The notes beneath the pieces are model-generated. The model did not search any database, had not been told where the DNA came from, and worked only from the letters and a program-made list of their open reading frames with translations. A DNA stretch of 64,000 nucleotides from NCBI GenBank assembly GCA_036008465.1, contig DASYNP010000123.1, forward strand, positions 70,774 through 134,773, read 5' to 3'. How positions within the stretch are numbered: the first letter of the stretch is position 1; the number at the start of each line of letters is the position of its first letter. The position numbers and the translations under genes are program-made. The stretch is from DASPSM01 sp036008465 (GTDB lineage Bacteria > Planctomycetota > Planctomycetia > Planctomycetales > Planctomycetaceae). This document shows positions 55,775 through 63,466 of this stretch, piece by piece.

Positions 55775-56092
55775 CTAGCCGCCGTTGCGCATGGCGGCGA
55801 ACCGGTGACCGCAGTCACAGGTCGTCTTTCGGATGTGCAGCTCGGCGCGGCATTTGGGGCAGCGCTTGTGCCAGGGACGCAGCGCCAAGGGGTTGCTGGC
55901 CTTGGTTTTCGATTCGGTCTGCCGCTTGACCGCCTTGAGCTTGGTCATTCGGCGGCCGTCGGCCTGCTGTTGCGCGCACTGAGGATGAATCCCCCGGCGG
56001 GAGTAGCTGGTTGTCCCGCAAACGGGGCAAATCGGCCGGGCGGCCGGAACTGGGGCTTGAAGTAGGGGCAGTGGGCGGCTGTTGTCGGTCAT
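55775..56092 (-). CDS. Small protein with two zinc-ribbon-like sites
   Basis: The 105-residue protein (ATG 56092) has CPVCGTTSYSRRGIHPQC and later CPKCRAELHIRKTTCDCGHRF, two CxxC knuckles. It is likely a nucleic-acid or protein-binding factor. The function is unknown. Confidence 0.72.
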   Translation of the reverse strand: MTDNSRPLPLLQAPVPAARPICPVCGTTSYSRRGIHPQCAQQQADGRRMTKLKAVKRQTESKTKASNPLALRPWHKRCPKCRAELHIRKTTCDCGHRFAAMRNGG

Positions 56093-56455
56093 CGATGGAC
56101 TCCGGTTTGGAGGAAACCCGCCCTTCCTGGCCGGTTTTCGGAACCTCCATCTTACCGCGCCACGCTCCCAATGTCTTTGCCGCTGGCACACTTAAATCAC
56201 ATAAATCGCCGGAAGGGCGACGCGACGCAGTCCCAATCCCCTCAGACGAACGAGTCCCGTCCCGACGTGGTTCTTCCACAAGTCGATTGCCGCCAAAGGC
56301 TTTAGCCGGACAACTTTGCGTTTTGGGAATTTTGTCCCCGCGCCGGCGTCCACATCGTGCCCGCCTGGGCCTCCGAGTTCCGCGTCGGGCATTCTGCTGG
56401 GTCGGGGTCGGCTCTGAGAGGGCCGCACTGAGTCGAATCCGGTGAGGGCGTCGAG

Positions 56456-56600
56456 TCCCGTCCCGCTATTTCCCCCTCGCCCGTCCGCTTCGGATGGACT
56501 TCGGCGAGCTCAGTCGAGTCGGGTGAGGGTCCGCCTTTCTGTTCCGTCCCGCCGTTCTTCGACTTTGGACCTTGGACTTCGGACCTCGGACTTCCTCGAG
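56456..56600. repeat. Left member of a direct repeat pair
   Basis: Starts CCCGTCCCGCTATTTCCCC, carries the 24-base insert in reverse (56494-56518), and ends with GACTTTGGACC-type heptad repeats. The right member at about 56796-56940 is close to it except for small changes. Confidence 0.8.
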
Positions 56601-56797
56601 TCTCGTCCCACCGTTTCGAGTCCCGTCCCACCGTTTCGAGTCCCGTCCCACCGTTCGTGTCCCGGTCCCGCCGTTCGTGTCCCGGTCCCGCCGTTCGTGT
56701 CCCGGTCCCGCCGTTCGTGTCCCGGTCCCGCCGTTCGTGTCCCGTCCCGCCGTTCGTGTCCCGTCCCGCCGTTCGTGTCCCGTCCCACGGTTTGCGT
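56601..56797. repeat. 20-bp tandem array, about 10 units
   Basis: Four identical units (56661-56740, CCCGGTCCCGCCGTTCGTGT), with slightly different or 19-base units at each side. There are no spacers. Confidence 0.93.
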
Positions 56798-56940
56798 CCC
56801 GTCCCGCTCTTTCACCCTCGCCCGTCCGCTACGGATGGACTTCGGCGAGCTCAGTCGAGTCGGGTCCGCCTTTCTGTGCCGTCCCGCCGTTCTTCGACTT
56901 TGGACCTTGGACTTCGGACCTCGGACTTCCTCGTGTCCCG
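56796..56940. repeat. Right member of the direct repeat pair
   Basis: Mirrors 56456-56600, including a copy of the 24-base insert at 56835-56859. Confidence 0.8.
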
Positions 56941-57170
56941 TCCCATGGTTCGAGTCCCGGCCTGCCGGGGATCCTTTCTTCCCTTAGTGAAAAAGGATTC
57001 CCATCACCGGCGGGAATCCTATTTTCGTTCCCGCCGGGGATCTTTTCCCCGCCGGCCAGCAGTTGACCGTCAGACGGCGACCGAAGCGGATTCTTAACCA
57101 CCAAGACACGACTCGACTGTCTTCGACCCTGGGCAGCTCTTGAATCCGGGCGTCCCGTCCCGCTCTTTCC

Positions 57171-57203
57171 CCCTCGCCCGTCCGCTTCGGATGGGAGAGG
57201 GTC
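57171..57203. repeat. Palindromic element without the 24-base insert (empty site)
   Basis: CCCTCGCCCGTCC...GGATGG-GAGAGGG has the same flanks as the element at 56470-56530, but the 24-base insert is missing. Confidence 0.75.
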
Positions 57204-57291
57204 GGGGTGAGGGCAGATCTTGAGTCCTGAGTCCCGTCCAGCATTTTTTTCGACCTTGGACTTTGGACTTTGGACTTCCCGGTTGATCACA

Positions 57292-57348
57292 GGGTTGGGT
57301 CACCAATTTCGTGGGTCATCTTCCTATCAAAAATTCGTGACCCGACCC
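57292..57348. repeat. 57-bp palindromic repeat, copy 2
   Basis: Same orientation and nearly the same bases as 12702-12757, including the CACCAATTTCGTG and TCAAAAATTCGTGACCC parts. Confidence 0.88.
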
Positions 57349-57560
57349 AATCCCTGGTGCTTCTACCTAGCCCGCGTTCACGCTCACTCCTTCCCACGCA
57401 CTCCGACTTGGCTGCGAATCCTGCCGGTCCGTCGGCGCGCACCGCGATTCCCTCGCCAGCACGAGCCCTACTTCCAGCCTACAGGCAAAACCGGAATCCG
57501 AGAACCCCGAGTTTCCATGCGCGTGGAAACAACTTCTGAAATTTTTTGGCCCAAGCCCCG

Positions 57561-57600
57561 TAGGGTGGGACAAGCCGGCGGAGCCGGCGCCGGCCCACCA
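57561..57600. repeat. GTAGGGTGGGACAAGC-type element
   Basis: The 16-base motif, a known repeated element in several bacterial phyla, ends in GGCCCACC and can fold into a GTGGG/CCCAC hairpin. Confidence 0.6.
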
Positions 57601-57704
57601 TTCTTTGACGAAGCAGGTGTGCCCGTCCGCCGCGGGCGGACAAAGCCGGCCTTGGCTGGCGGTTGTGCCGGGGAATCCTCGGGGGTAGGGCGGTCGGTCA
57701 ATAT

Positions 57705-57723
57705 GGTGGCAGGAGCTGCCACC
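57705..57723. repeat. GGTGGCAGGAG hairpin
   Basis: GGTGGC and GCCACC flank a short loop; a paralogous copy with the same GGGGAATC-type upstream bases is at 57957-57979. Confidence 0.7.
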
Positions 57724-57774
57724 TTTTGGTCGCAGCCGCACCCGGATGTGCAGCGTACCCGCAGACGACTCCCC

Positions 57775-57856
57775 GGGTGCCATGCTCAACGGCCTTTGCG
57801 TGAGCATGCGAACTGCCACAAGCCATGCCCACGCCGAGCCGATGGGCATGCCACCC
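57775..57856. repeat. Composite palindrome of the GGGTGCCA family
   Basis: Outer arms GGGTGCCAT and ATGCCACCC (one mismatch) enclose ATGCTCA/TGAGCAT (57782-57807) and CATGCCCA/TGGGCATG (57824-57850). Related to 12549-12675. Confidence 0.72.
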
Positions 57857-57932
57857 GCCCGCTAAGGATCGGCACTCCCAACCTCCCTCGTCGCGGATCG
57901 CGCCGAATGCCGGCGGCTAGGTCGGGGAATCG

Positions 57933-58511
57933 TCAGGCGTGGGGAAGCTGGTTAAGAAGGTGGCAGGAGTCGCCACCTTTCGTGGGAGGGTCAAAATGCT
58001 CCGAGGAGCGAATCCCATAACTATGCTGAATGTGATCGACTAACCACCGACACGATTGAGCATATCGCGGATTATGTTCTTTCCGTTTACTGATGAAGTC
58101 ACCTAGGTTGTCGAACACGCTCACAATCGAGACGCCACTGGCTCCGTCAAAGATGTCCAAGGGGAGATACCCGAATCGCACCAACCAACCCCACTTCTCG
58201 TAGAAATTCAAGAAGGCCGCCTTGTCCTCGTCACTCGCCGTTCCTTCGCGAATCGCCTGCCGGTATCGGCGGAATTCCGGGGTATCTCCTTCCGTGTAAT
58301 AGGTCCGAATCGCCTCCCAGGTCGACCGTTCCCGCTCCCGCGTGATCCCTACTAGCCACTGAAGAGCGCCGACCAAGCCGGCGAAAATGCCCGCTGTCAA
58401 CGACCGCCCCACCTCGTGACGGATGAGCAGCGCAAACAGGACAGTGTCAATGAGGAGACAGGCGAGAACCGCCACAATCAGGACTTTGGTTCTGCTCGCT
58501 GGCAAGCGCAT
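57933..58511 (-). CDS. DUF4760-like membrane protein
   Basis: The 192-residue protein has a membrane helix (VLIVAVLACLLIDTVLFALLI) and an internal WEAIRTYYTEGDTPEFRRYRQAIREGTASDEDKAAFLNFYEKWGWLVRFGYL, typical of DUF4760-like proteins. Its last codons lie in the GGTGGC hairpin repeat, so the C-terminus (GGDSCHLLNQLPHA) may be repeat-derived. Function unknown. Confidence 0.72.
   Translation of the reverse strand: MRLPASRTKVLIVAVLACLLIDTVLFALLIRHEVGRSLTAGIFAGLVGALQWLVGITRERERSTWEAIRTYYTEGDTPEFRRYRQAIREGTASDEDKAAFLNFYEKWGWLVRFGYLPLDIFDGASGVSIVSVFDNLGDFISKRKEHNPRYAQSCRWLVDHIQHSYGIRSSEHFDPPTKGGDSCHLLNQLPHA
57957..57979. repeat. GGTGGCAGGAG hairpin overlapping a gene end
   Basis: Arms AAGGTGGC and GCCACCTT. 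It lies inside the 3' end of the DUF4760-like gene. Confidence 0.75.
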
Positions 58512-58617
58512 CGTGCAGCCCTTCGTCGTGCGATCCCTAGTTTCTCAGCGGAATGCGTTGAGAGTACGCGGCCGACCTGGCCTGTCAATGCCGGGTGCTC
58601 ACGGCCGTTTTCCTCGG

Positions 58618-58638
58618 TCCCAAGCTCTGCTTGGGACC
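58618..58638. repeat. Perfect GTCCCAAGC hairpin
   Basis: GTCCCAAGC, three loop bases, and GCTTGGGAC. A related copy is at 58852-58874. Confidence 0.7.
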
Positions 58639-58906
58639 GCACCTGCTCGAGGCTCCTGCCTCGATTCGGCTCTCTCCCGATCTGCTGCGCATGGTCACGC
58701 CCTGCCTGACCTGGGCGTCGCTCTCGGTCGTGTGTCGAAGCTTGTGGGCTGGCGGAGGAGACACCGCGGCCCTCGGCGTTTTAACGAGCCGACGAGCGAC
58801 CGGGCCCTGTTGGCTTTGTCCGAAGCGGAGCTTCGGGGAAGTGCGGTCCCAAGCGGGAGCTTGGGACCGAAGCAAGGCGCAATCAAGCATCTGCGTCTGC
58901 ATTCAC

Positions 58907-59114
58907 CCCAAAAGGGGTGACGCTCTTCTAGCCACTGGCGCGAGCCAGTGGGTTACAGGGCAAAAAAATCTTCAAGGCCCCGAAAGGGGGCGACAGAACG
59001 ATAGCTTCTGGATGACTCTGTCGTCCCTCCGGGACTTAAACACCGAACTTCAATCGCCGCCCGAGACCCAGGGCTCACGCCCTGGGCTATTATCTGTCGC
59101 CCCCATTCGGGGGC
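58907..59114. repeat. Chain of six GC-rich hairpins
   Basis: CACCCC/GGGGTG, CCACTGGC/GCCAGTGG, GCCCC/GGGGC, GTCCC/GGGAC, CCCAGGGC/GCCCTGGG and GCCCCC/GGGGGC follow each other within 208 bases. The TGTCGCCCC...GGGGCTT parts recur at 12160-12260. Confidence 0.78.
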
Positions 59115-59156
59115 TTGTGGGAGATGAGAGACCCGATTCTCCACTGGCTTGCGCGG

Positions 59157-59180
59157 CTCGACTGAGCTCGCCGAAGTCCA
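59157..59180. mobile_element. 24-base inserted mini-element (forward copy 1)
   Basis: The 24 bases begin GGCTCGACTGAG and end GCCGAAGTC (about 59155-59178). They interrupt a hairpin: without them the flanks rejoin as CCACTGGC-ttgc-GCCAGTGG, a perfect palindrome. Confidence 0.6.
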
Positions 59181-59337
59181 GTGGCCAGACGACCGCCACC
59201 CCTTCGGGGCTTATGCAAATCCACGCTGCGCAAACCCGCGGGCGGAGTTTACCATGGTCTCTCGCCGCGGCGTCGTTGATAAACCAACGAAATCAGGCGG
59301 GCGGGACGATCAAATACGCCCTCACCCTGCCCTCTCC

Positions 59338-59361
59338 GGCTCGACTGAGCTCGCCGAAGTC
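59338..59361. mobile_element. 24-base inserted mini-element (forward copy 2)
   Basis: The flanks CCCTGCCCTCTCC and CATCAGAATGGGAGAGGG occur uninterrupted at 59419-59449, only 60 bases downstream, so filled and empty sites lie side by side. Confidence 0.65.
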
Positions 59362-59418
59362 CATCAGAATGGGAGAGGGAGAACGCGCTCGCGTCGGAGC
59401 GGGAGAAATCGGCCCTCA

Positions 59419-59449
59419 CCCTGCCCTCTCCCATCAGAATGGGAGAGGG
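59419..59449. repeat. Empty site for the 24-base mini-element
   Basis: CCCTCTCCCAT-caga-ATGGGAGAGGG folds as an 11-bp perfect hairpin, identical to the flanks of the filled site at 59325-59379. Confidence 0.8.
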
Positions 59450-59499
59450 TGGAAGCCGCGCCGGCGAGTGCGGGTTTGTCTGGACAGTGGGATTCGGGG

Positions 59500-60465
59500 A
59501 TGGCAGATTTTGCGGAAACCTTGGTTGCGGCCATCGTCATTGGCAGCCTCTACGCGCTCATCGCGCTGGGCTACACGATGGTCTACGGCATTCTCAAGAT
59601 CATCAATTTCGCACACAGCGACGTCGTCGTCTGGGGGGCGTGGATCAGTTATGTGCTGGCCCAGCGGCTGCTGCCGGCGTTTGGCCTCGATCCGCACCAT
59701 CCCCAAACGCCGCCGCCGCTGTGGATGGGGGCGGTGATCCTTGTCGTCGCGATGTTGGCTTGCGGGTTGCTCGGCCTCACGATCGAACGGCTGGCTTATC
59801 GGCCGCTGCGCCACGCGCCGCGACTGAATGTGCTGATCACGGCGATCGGCGTTTCGCTCTTGCTGCAGAACGTCGGCCAATTGAAGTTCGTCTTCGGAGC
59901 GATTCCCGAGCGAATGCCCGCGCTGTTGCCCGCTTGGACGTTCACGCTGCCGATCCTCGGGCAGGCAGCCGGGCGGCCTGTGACGATTGACCTGATCGAC
60001 CTGGTGATCTGCGGGACGGCCGCCGGGCTGTTGGTGGCCCTCGAGTGGCTCGTTTTTCATACGAAGCTCGGGACCGCGATGCGGGCGGTGTCGTTCGATT
60101 CGGAAACGGCGTCGCTCTTGGGCATCAACGTCGACCGGGTGATTTCGTTCACCTTTGTGCTGGGATCGATGCTGGCGGCCGCCGCCGGTTTCTTGCACGC
60201 GATGAAATACCAGGGCTTGAATCAACCCGCGCACGAGACGTGGGTCCTGTTGGGCCTGAAAGGGTTCGTCGCCGCGGTCGTCGGGGGCATCGGCAATGTG
60301 CGGGGAGCCGTGCTGGGAGGATTCGCGATCGCGTTTGTGGAGCAGTTCGGTGCGCACTATGCCTCGCCGCACTTTCGCGACGTTTACGTCTTCGGCCTGT
60401 TGATCGGAATTCTCTTAGTGCGGCCGACGGGACTGCTCGGCACGCCCGCTGTCGAGAAGGTGTGA
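59500..60465 (+). CDS. livH: LivH-type branched-chain amino-acid ABC permease
   Basis: The 321-residue permease has GSLYALIALGYTMVYGILKIINFAHSD, eight or so membrane segments and GIGNVRGAVLGGFAIAF, typical of LivH/UrtB. The overlap with the next gene (TGATG) suggests a tight operon. The start at 59500 follows GGGGA. Confidence 0.9.
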   Translation: MADFAETLVAAIVIGSLYALIALGYTMVYGILKIINFAHSDVVVWGAWISYVLAQRLLPAFGLDPHHPQTPPPLWMGAVILVVAMLACGLLGLTIERLAYRPLRHAPRLNVLITAIGVSLLLQNVGQLKFVFGAIPERMPALLPAWTFTLPILGQAAGRPVTIDLIDLVICGTAAGLLVALEWLVFHTKLGTAMRAVSFDSETASLLGINVDRVISFTFVLGSMLAAAAGFLHAMKYQGLNQPAHETWVLLGLKGFVAAVVGGIGNVRGAVLGGFAIAFVEQFGAHYASPHFRDVYVFGLLIGILLVRPTGLLGTPAVEKV

Positions 60466-62396
60466 TGTTGCCCACCTCAGCGGGAAATCAACCGGCCGCA
60501 GCGGGCCGACGACCGGCCGGCGCCGGGGGAACTCTGTCGTCGCTGGGAGTGAGCGTCGGACCGCTTGTCGCCGCGATTGTGTTGGCGGTCGTGCTGCAAT
60601 TCGGCGTGCCGCGAATCGTCGGGCCGTACTGGGTGCGGATCATCCTTGAAGCGGGCATCGCCATGATGTTGGCGGTGTCGCTCAACATCGTGAACGGCCT
60701 GACGGGTCAGTTCTCGATCGGTCACGCGGGCTTCATGGCGCTGGGCGGTTACACGGCAGGCATGATCACGTACTACGGATCGCTTTGGCTCTGGCACTCC
60801 CCCGCGCGACACGGAGGGTTTCTGGCCAGCGGCGAATGGATGTTCGCGGCGGCCTGCGTCGCGGGAGGTTTGGTTGCGTCAGTCGCCGGCTATGTCGTGG
60901 GGCTGCCCTCGTTGCGATTGCGTGGCGATTATCTGGCGATTGTGACGCTCGGTTTCGGCGAAATCCTCCGCACGCTGCTGCAGCAGACCAACAAGGTGTT
61001 GGGGTCGTGGGAGGAGGTTCGCACCGCTTCGATCGGTCAGCTCGTGCCGCCGCCGGTGGGAGGGGCCGTCGGATTTTCCGGTTTGCCCAAGTACACGAGC
61101 TTGTTCTGGGTCTATGCGTTTCTGGGGATGACGGCGGTGGCGGCCTATCGGCTCAAGCGGTCGAGTACGGGCCGAGCGATGATGGCTCTTCGCGAAGACG
61201 AAATTGCCGCCCAGTCGGTGGGCGTGAATGTCACGCGGCAAAAAGTGCGAGCTTTCGTGCTGTCGGCGCTCTTTGCGGGAATGGCGGGGGGCCTGTTCGC
61301 GCACGAGTTCGGCTTGATCCTGACGCCGAGCGACGCGGGCTTTCAGCGTTCGTTCGAGTACGTGATCATGACCGTGCTGGGCGGCCGCGGGTCGATCAGC
61401 GGCGTGATGCTCGCGGCGACGCTCGTGACGGCGCTTCCCGAATTTCTGCGAGACTTCGAGCAGTACCGCCTGATCGTGTTCGCGGTGCTGTTGATTGTGA
61501 TGATGATTGTGCGGCCGCAGGGACTCTTGGGCGTTCGTGAGATTTGGGATTTCTGGAAGCGGCAGCCACGGCTCCCTGATCTCGCGCCCCAGCCTCAGTC
61601 CTCGCGACGTTCGGCCTCTCGGCCCGATTCGGCCCTCCTGGAAGTCGACCGGTTGAGCCTGGCGTTCGGGGGATTGCAGGCCGTTCAAGATTTCTCGCTG
61701 CGCCTGCCGGCCGGCGCGCTTTATGGACTGATTGGCCCAAACGGCGCCGGCAAGACGACCGTCTTCAATCTGTTGACAGGAATCTACGCACCGGACGGGG
61801 GCAAAATCCGGCTCGACGCCCAGTCACTCGTCGGACTCCGTCCCTACCAGATCGCGGCAAAGGGTATCGCGCGTACGTTTCAAAACGTGCGGCTGCACGC
61901 CCAGTTGAGCGTGCTCGACAACGTGCAAGTCGCGGCCCAACTGCACACCAGCCAGAGTTTGGTGTCGACGTTCTTGCGAACTCCGGGATGCCGCCGCACT
62001 GAGGAGCAGACGGTTCAAAAGGCGTTCGACTTGCTGGCGTTCTTCCAGCTCCAGCAACGGGCGTTCGAGCCGTCGGGAAGTTTGAGTTACGGCCATCAGC
62101 GGCATCTGGAAATTCTCCGGGCTCTCGCCACGGGGCCACGCGTGCTGCTCTTGGATGAGCCGGCGGCCGGGCTCAACCTGGGCGAAAAACGCGACCTGGC
62201 CCACTCCCTGCGCGAGCTGCGCGATCGATTTGGCGTTTCGATCCTGCTGATCGATCACGACATGGGGCTGGTCATGGATGTGTGCGAGCGAATCGTTGTC
62301 CTCGATCACGGCGTGACGATTGCCGAAGGACCTCCCGACGCGATTCGCAACGACCCGCACGTGATTGCCGCCTATCTCGGGGAAGAGACGGACTGA
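60465..62396 (+). CDS. Fused LivM permease and LivG ATPase
   Basis: The 643-residue protein joins a LivM permease (about 1-345; SLNIVNGLTGQFSIGHAGFMALGGY, YVVGLPSLRLRGDYLAIVTLGFGEI) to a LivG ATPase (about 385-643; Walker A GPNGAGKTT, signature LSYGHQRHLEI, Walker B VLLLDEPAAGL, H-loop DHD). In most bacteria these are two genes. The LSYGHQR signature departs slightly from LSYGQQR. Confidence 0.92.
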   Translation: MLPTSAGNQPAAAGRRPAGAGGTLSSLGVSVGPLVAAIVLAVVLQFGVPRIVGPYWVRIILEAGIAMMLAVSLNIVNGLTGQFSIGHAGFMALGGYTAGMITYYGSLWLWHSPARHGGFLASGEWMFAAACVAGGLVASVAGYVVGLPSLRLRGDYLAIVTLGFGEILRTLLQQTNKVLGSWEEVRTASIGQLVPPPVGGAVGFSGLPKYTSLFWVYAFLGMTAVAAYRLKRSSTGRAMMALREDEIAAQSVGVNVTRQKVRAFVLSALFAGMAGGLFAHEFGLILTPSDAGFQRSFEYVIMTVLGGRGSISGVMLAATLVTALPEFLRDFEQYRLIVFAVLLIVMMIVRPQGLLGVREIWDFWKRQPRLPDLAPQPQSSRRSASRPDSALLEVDRLSLAFGGLQAVQDFSLRLPAGALYGLIGPNGAGKTTVFNLLTGIYAPDGGKIRLDAQSLVGLRPYQIAAKGIARTFQNVRLHAQLSVLDNVQVAAQLHTSQSLVSTFLRTPGCRRTEEQTVQKAFDLLAFFQLQQRAFEPSGSLSYGHQRHLEILRALATGPRVLLLDEPAAGLNLGEKRDLAHSLRELRDRFGVSILLIDHDMGLVMDVCERIVVLDHGVTIAEGPPDAIRNDPHVIAAYLGEETD

Positions 62397-62400
62397 CACG

Positions 62401-63150
62401 ATGTCGCTGTTGGAAGTCGAAAACCTTTCAGTCTGGTACGGTCCGGTGCAAGCCCTGCGAGGAATCAGCCTGCGGGTCGATGACGGCGAAGTCGTCGCGC
62501 TGATCGGCTCCAACGGCGCAGGCAAATCGACGACGCTGCGCACCATCTCGGGCCTGCTCAAGCCCAAGACAGGAAGCGTGCGTTTTGACGGCCGATCGAT
62601 TGCGGGCCGCGCACCGCACTCGATTTCTCGGATGGGAATCGTCCAAGTCCCCGAAGGCCGAGGGATTTTTGACAATCTGACCGTCGAAGAAAACCTGGAT
62701 CTCGGTGGCTATTTGGTGCGAAACACCGCCTCGCTCAAGAAGAGCCGGGATCATGTGCTGGCACTCTTTCCAATCCTCGCGCAGCGCCTTAAGCAGCCGT
62801 CGGGCACGCTGTCGGGAGGCGAGCAGCAGATGCTGGCACTGGCCCGAGCGTTCCTCGCAGGGCCGCGGGTGCTGTTGCTCGACGAGCCGTCGCTCGGATT
62901 GGCGCCCCAAATCGTGCAGAATATTTTTCGCGTGCTCGGGGAGATCAACCGCGAAGGCACGACGATTCTGCTCGTTGAACAGAACGCCCGCTTGGCGCTT
63001 CGCCTGGCACGCCGCGCGTACGTGCTGGAGACGGGGCAGATCCAGGCGCACGGCCCCGCGCGCGAATTGGCCGCGAGTGACGCAATCGCCAAGGCCTACC
63101 TGGGCACTTCCCTCGGCAATTCGTCCGAAAACGCCGCCTCGTCGGATTGA
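62401..63150 (+). CDS. livF: LivF-type ABC ATPase
   Basis: The 249-residue ATPase has Walker A GSNGAGKST, signature LSGGEQQMLALARAF, Walker B LLLDEPSLGLAP and LLVEQNARLAL, marks of LivF/UrtE. It ends the operon. No substrate-binding protein (LivK) is encoded in this window after or before it. Confidence 0.93.
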   Translation: MSLLEVENLSVWYGPVQALRGISLRVDDGEVVALIGSNGAGKSTTLRTISGLLKPKTGSVRFDGRSIAGRAPHSISRMGIVQVPEGRGIFDNLTVEENLDLGGYLVRNTASLKKSRDHVLALFPILAQRLKQPSGTLSGGEQQMLALARAFLAGPRVLLLDEPSLGLAPQIVQNIFRVLGEINREGTTILLVEQNARLALRLARRAYVLETGQIQAHGPARELAASDAIAKAYLGTSLGNSSENAASSD

Positions 63151-63466
63151 AGCGCCTATTTGTCGGCTGGCCAAGCGGATCTGGCCGCTCGAGCCAGAAT
63201 TTGGTCAGCCGCCACCAGCCTCAACATTCGGCTGTCGCGGCGCGGCGACGAAGCGGGATTCCGAATCGCGACGCGGCGGATGTGCTTTGGCAACGCCGGC
63301 CGAGCGTATGGTGGATCGGCCGGCGGCACGCGGCAGTTTTGGGCAACTTCACGCATCTCAAAACGAGATGCAAGCTACGTTTGCTCTGAGCCCGCGGCGC
63401 GGTGTCGCCGCCCCCCTTGGGCCACTTCTTCAAGCATTCACAGCTTCAGGCAGCAGGGGTCAAGTG
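63151..63466. other. Short gene-free region after the Liv operon
   Basis: A perfect hairpin GCATCTC-aaaac-GAGATGC (63353-63371) and otherwise no gene. The hairpin could serve as part of a terminator, but no U-tract follows. Confidence 0.5.

Larger units (their letters stand above)
56093..57932. other. Large repeat island without a clear gene
   Basis: About 1.84 kb. From 56456 to 56940 it has two imperfect direct repeats flanking a 20-bp tandem array (56601-56797). Next come the CTTAGTGAAAAAG segment shared with 12380-12450 (about 56990), an empty palindrome (57171-57203), the 57-bp palindrome (57292), a GTAGGGTGGGACAAGC element (57561-57576), GGTGGCAGGAG hairpins and a composite palindrome (57775-57856). 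Open frames inside are repeat-derived. Confidence 0.8.
58512..59499. other. Repeat island before the Liv operon
   Basis: About 990 bases without a clear gene. It contains GTCCCAAGC hairpins (58618-58638 and about 58852-58874), a chain of GC-rich hairpins (58907-59114), and two copies of the 24-base insert (59157-59180, 59338-59361). The promoter of the Liv operon must lie near its right end. Confidence 0.75.

Noticed and set aside
56601..56797. Possible CRISPR array
   Set aside because: The units are directly adjacent, without spacers, and no cas genes were seen.
59149..59499. N-terminal extension of LivH
   Set aside because: It encodes the 24-base insert repeats (STELAEV) and not a permease region; ATG 59500 gives a normal LivH.
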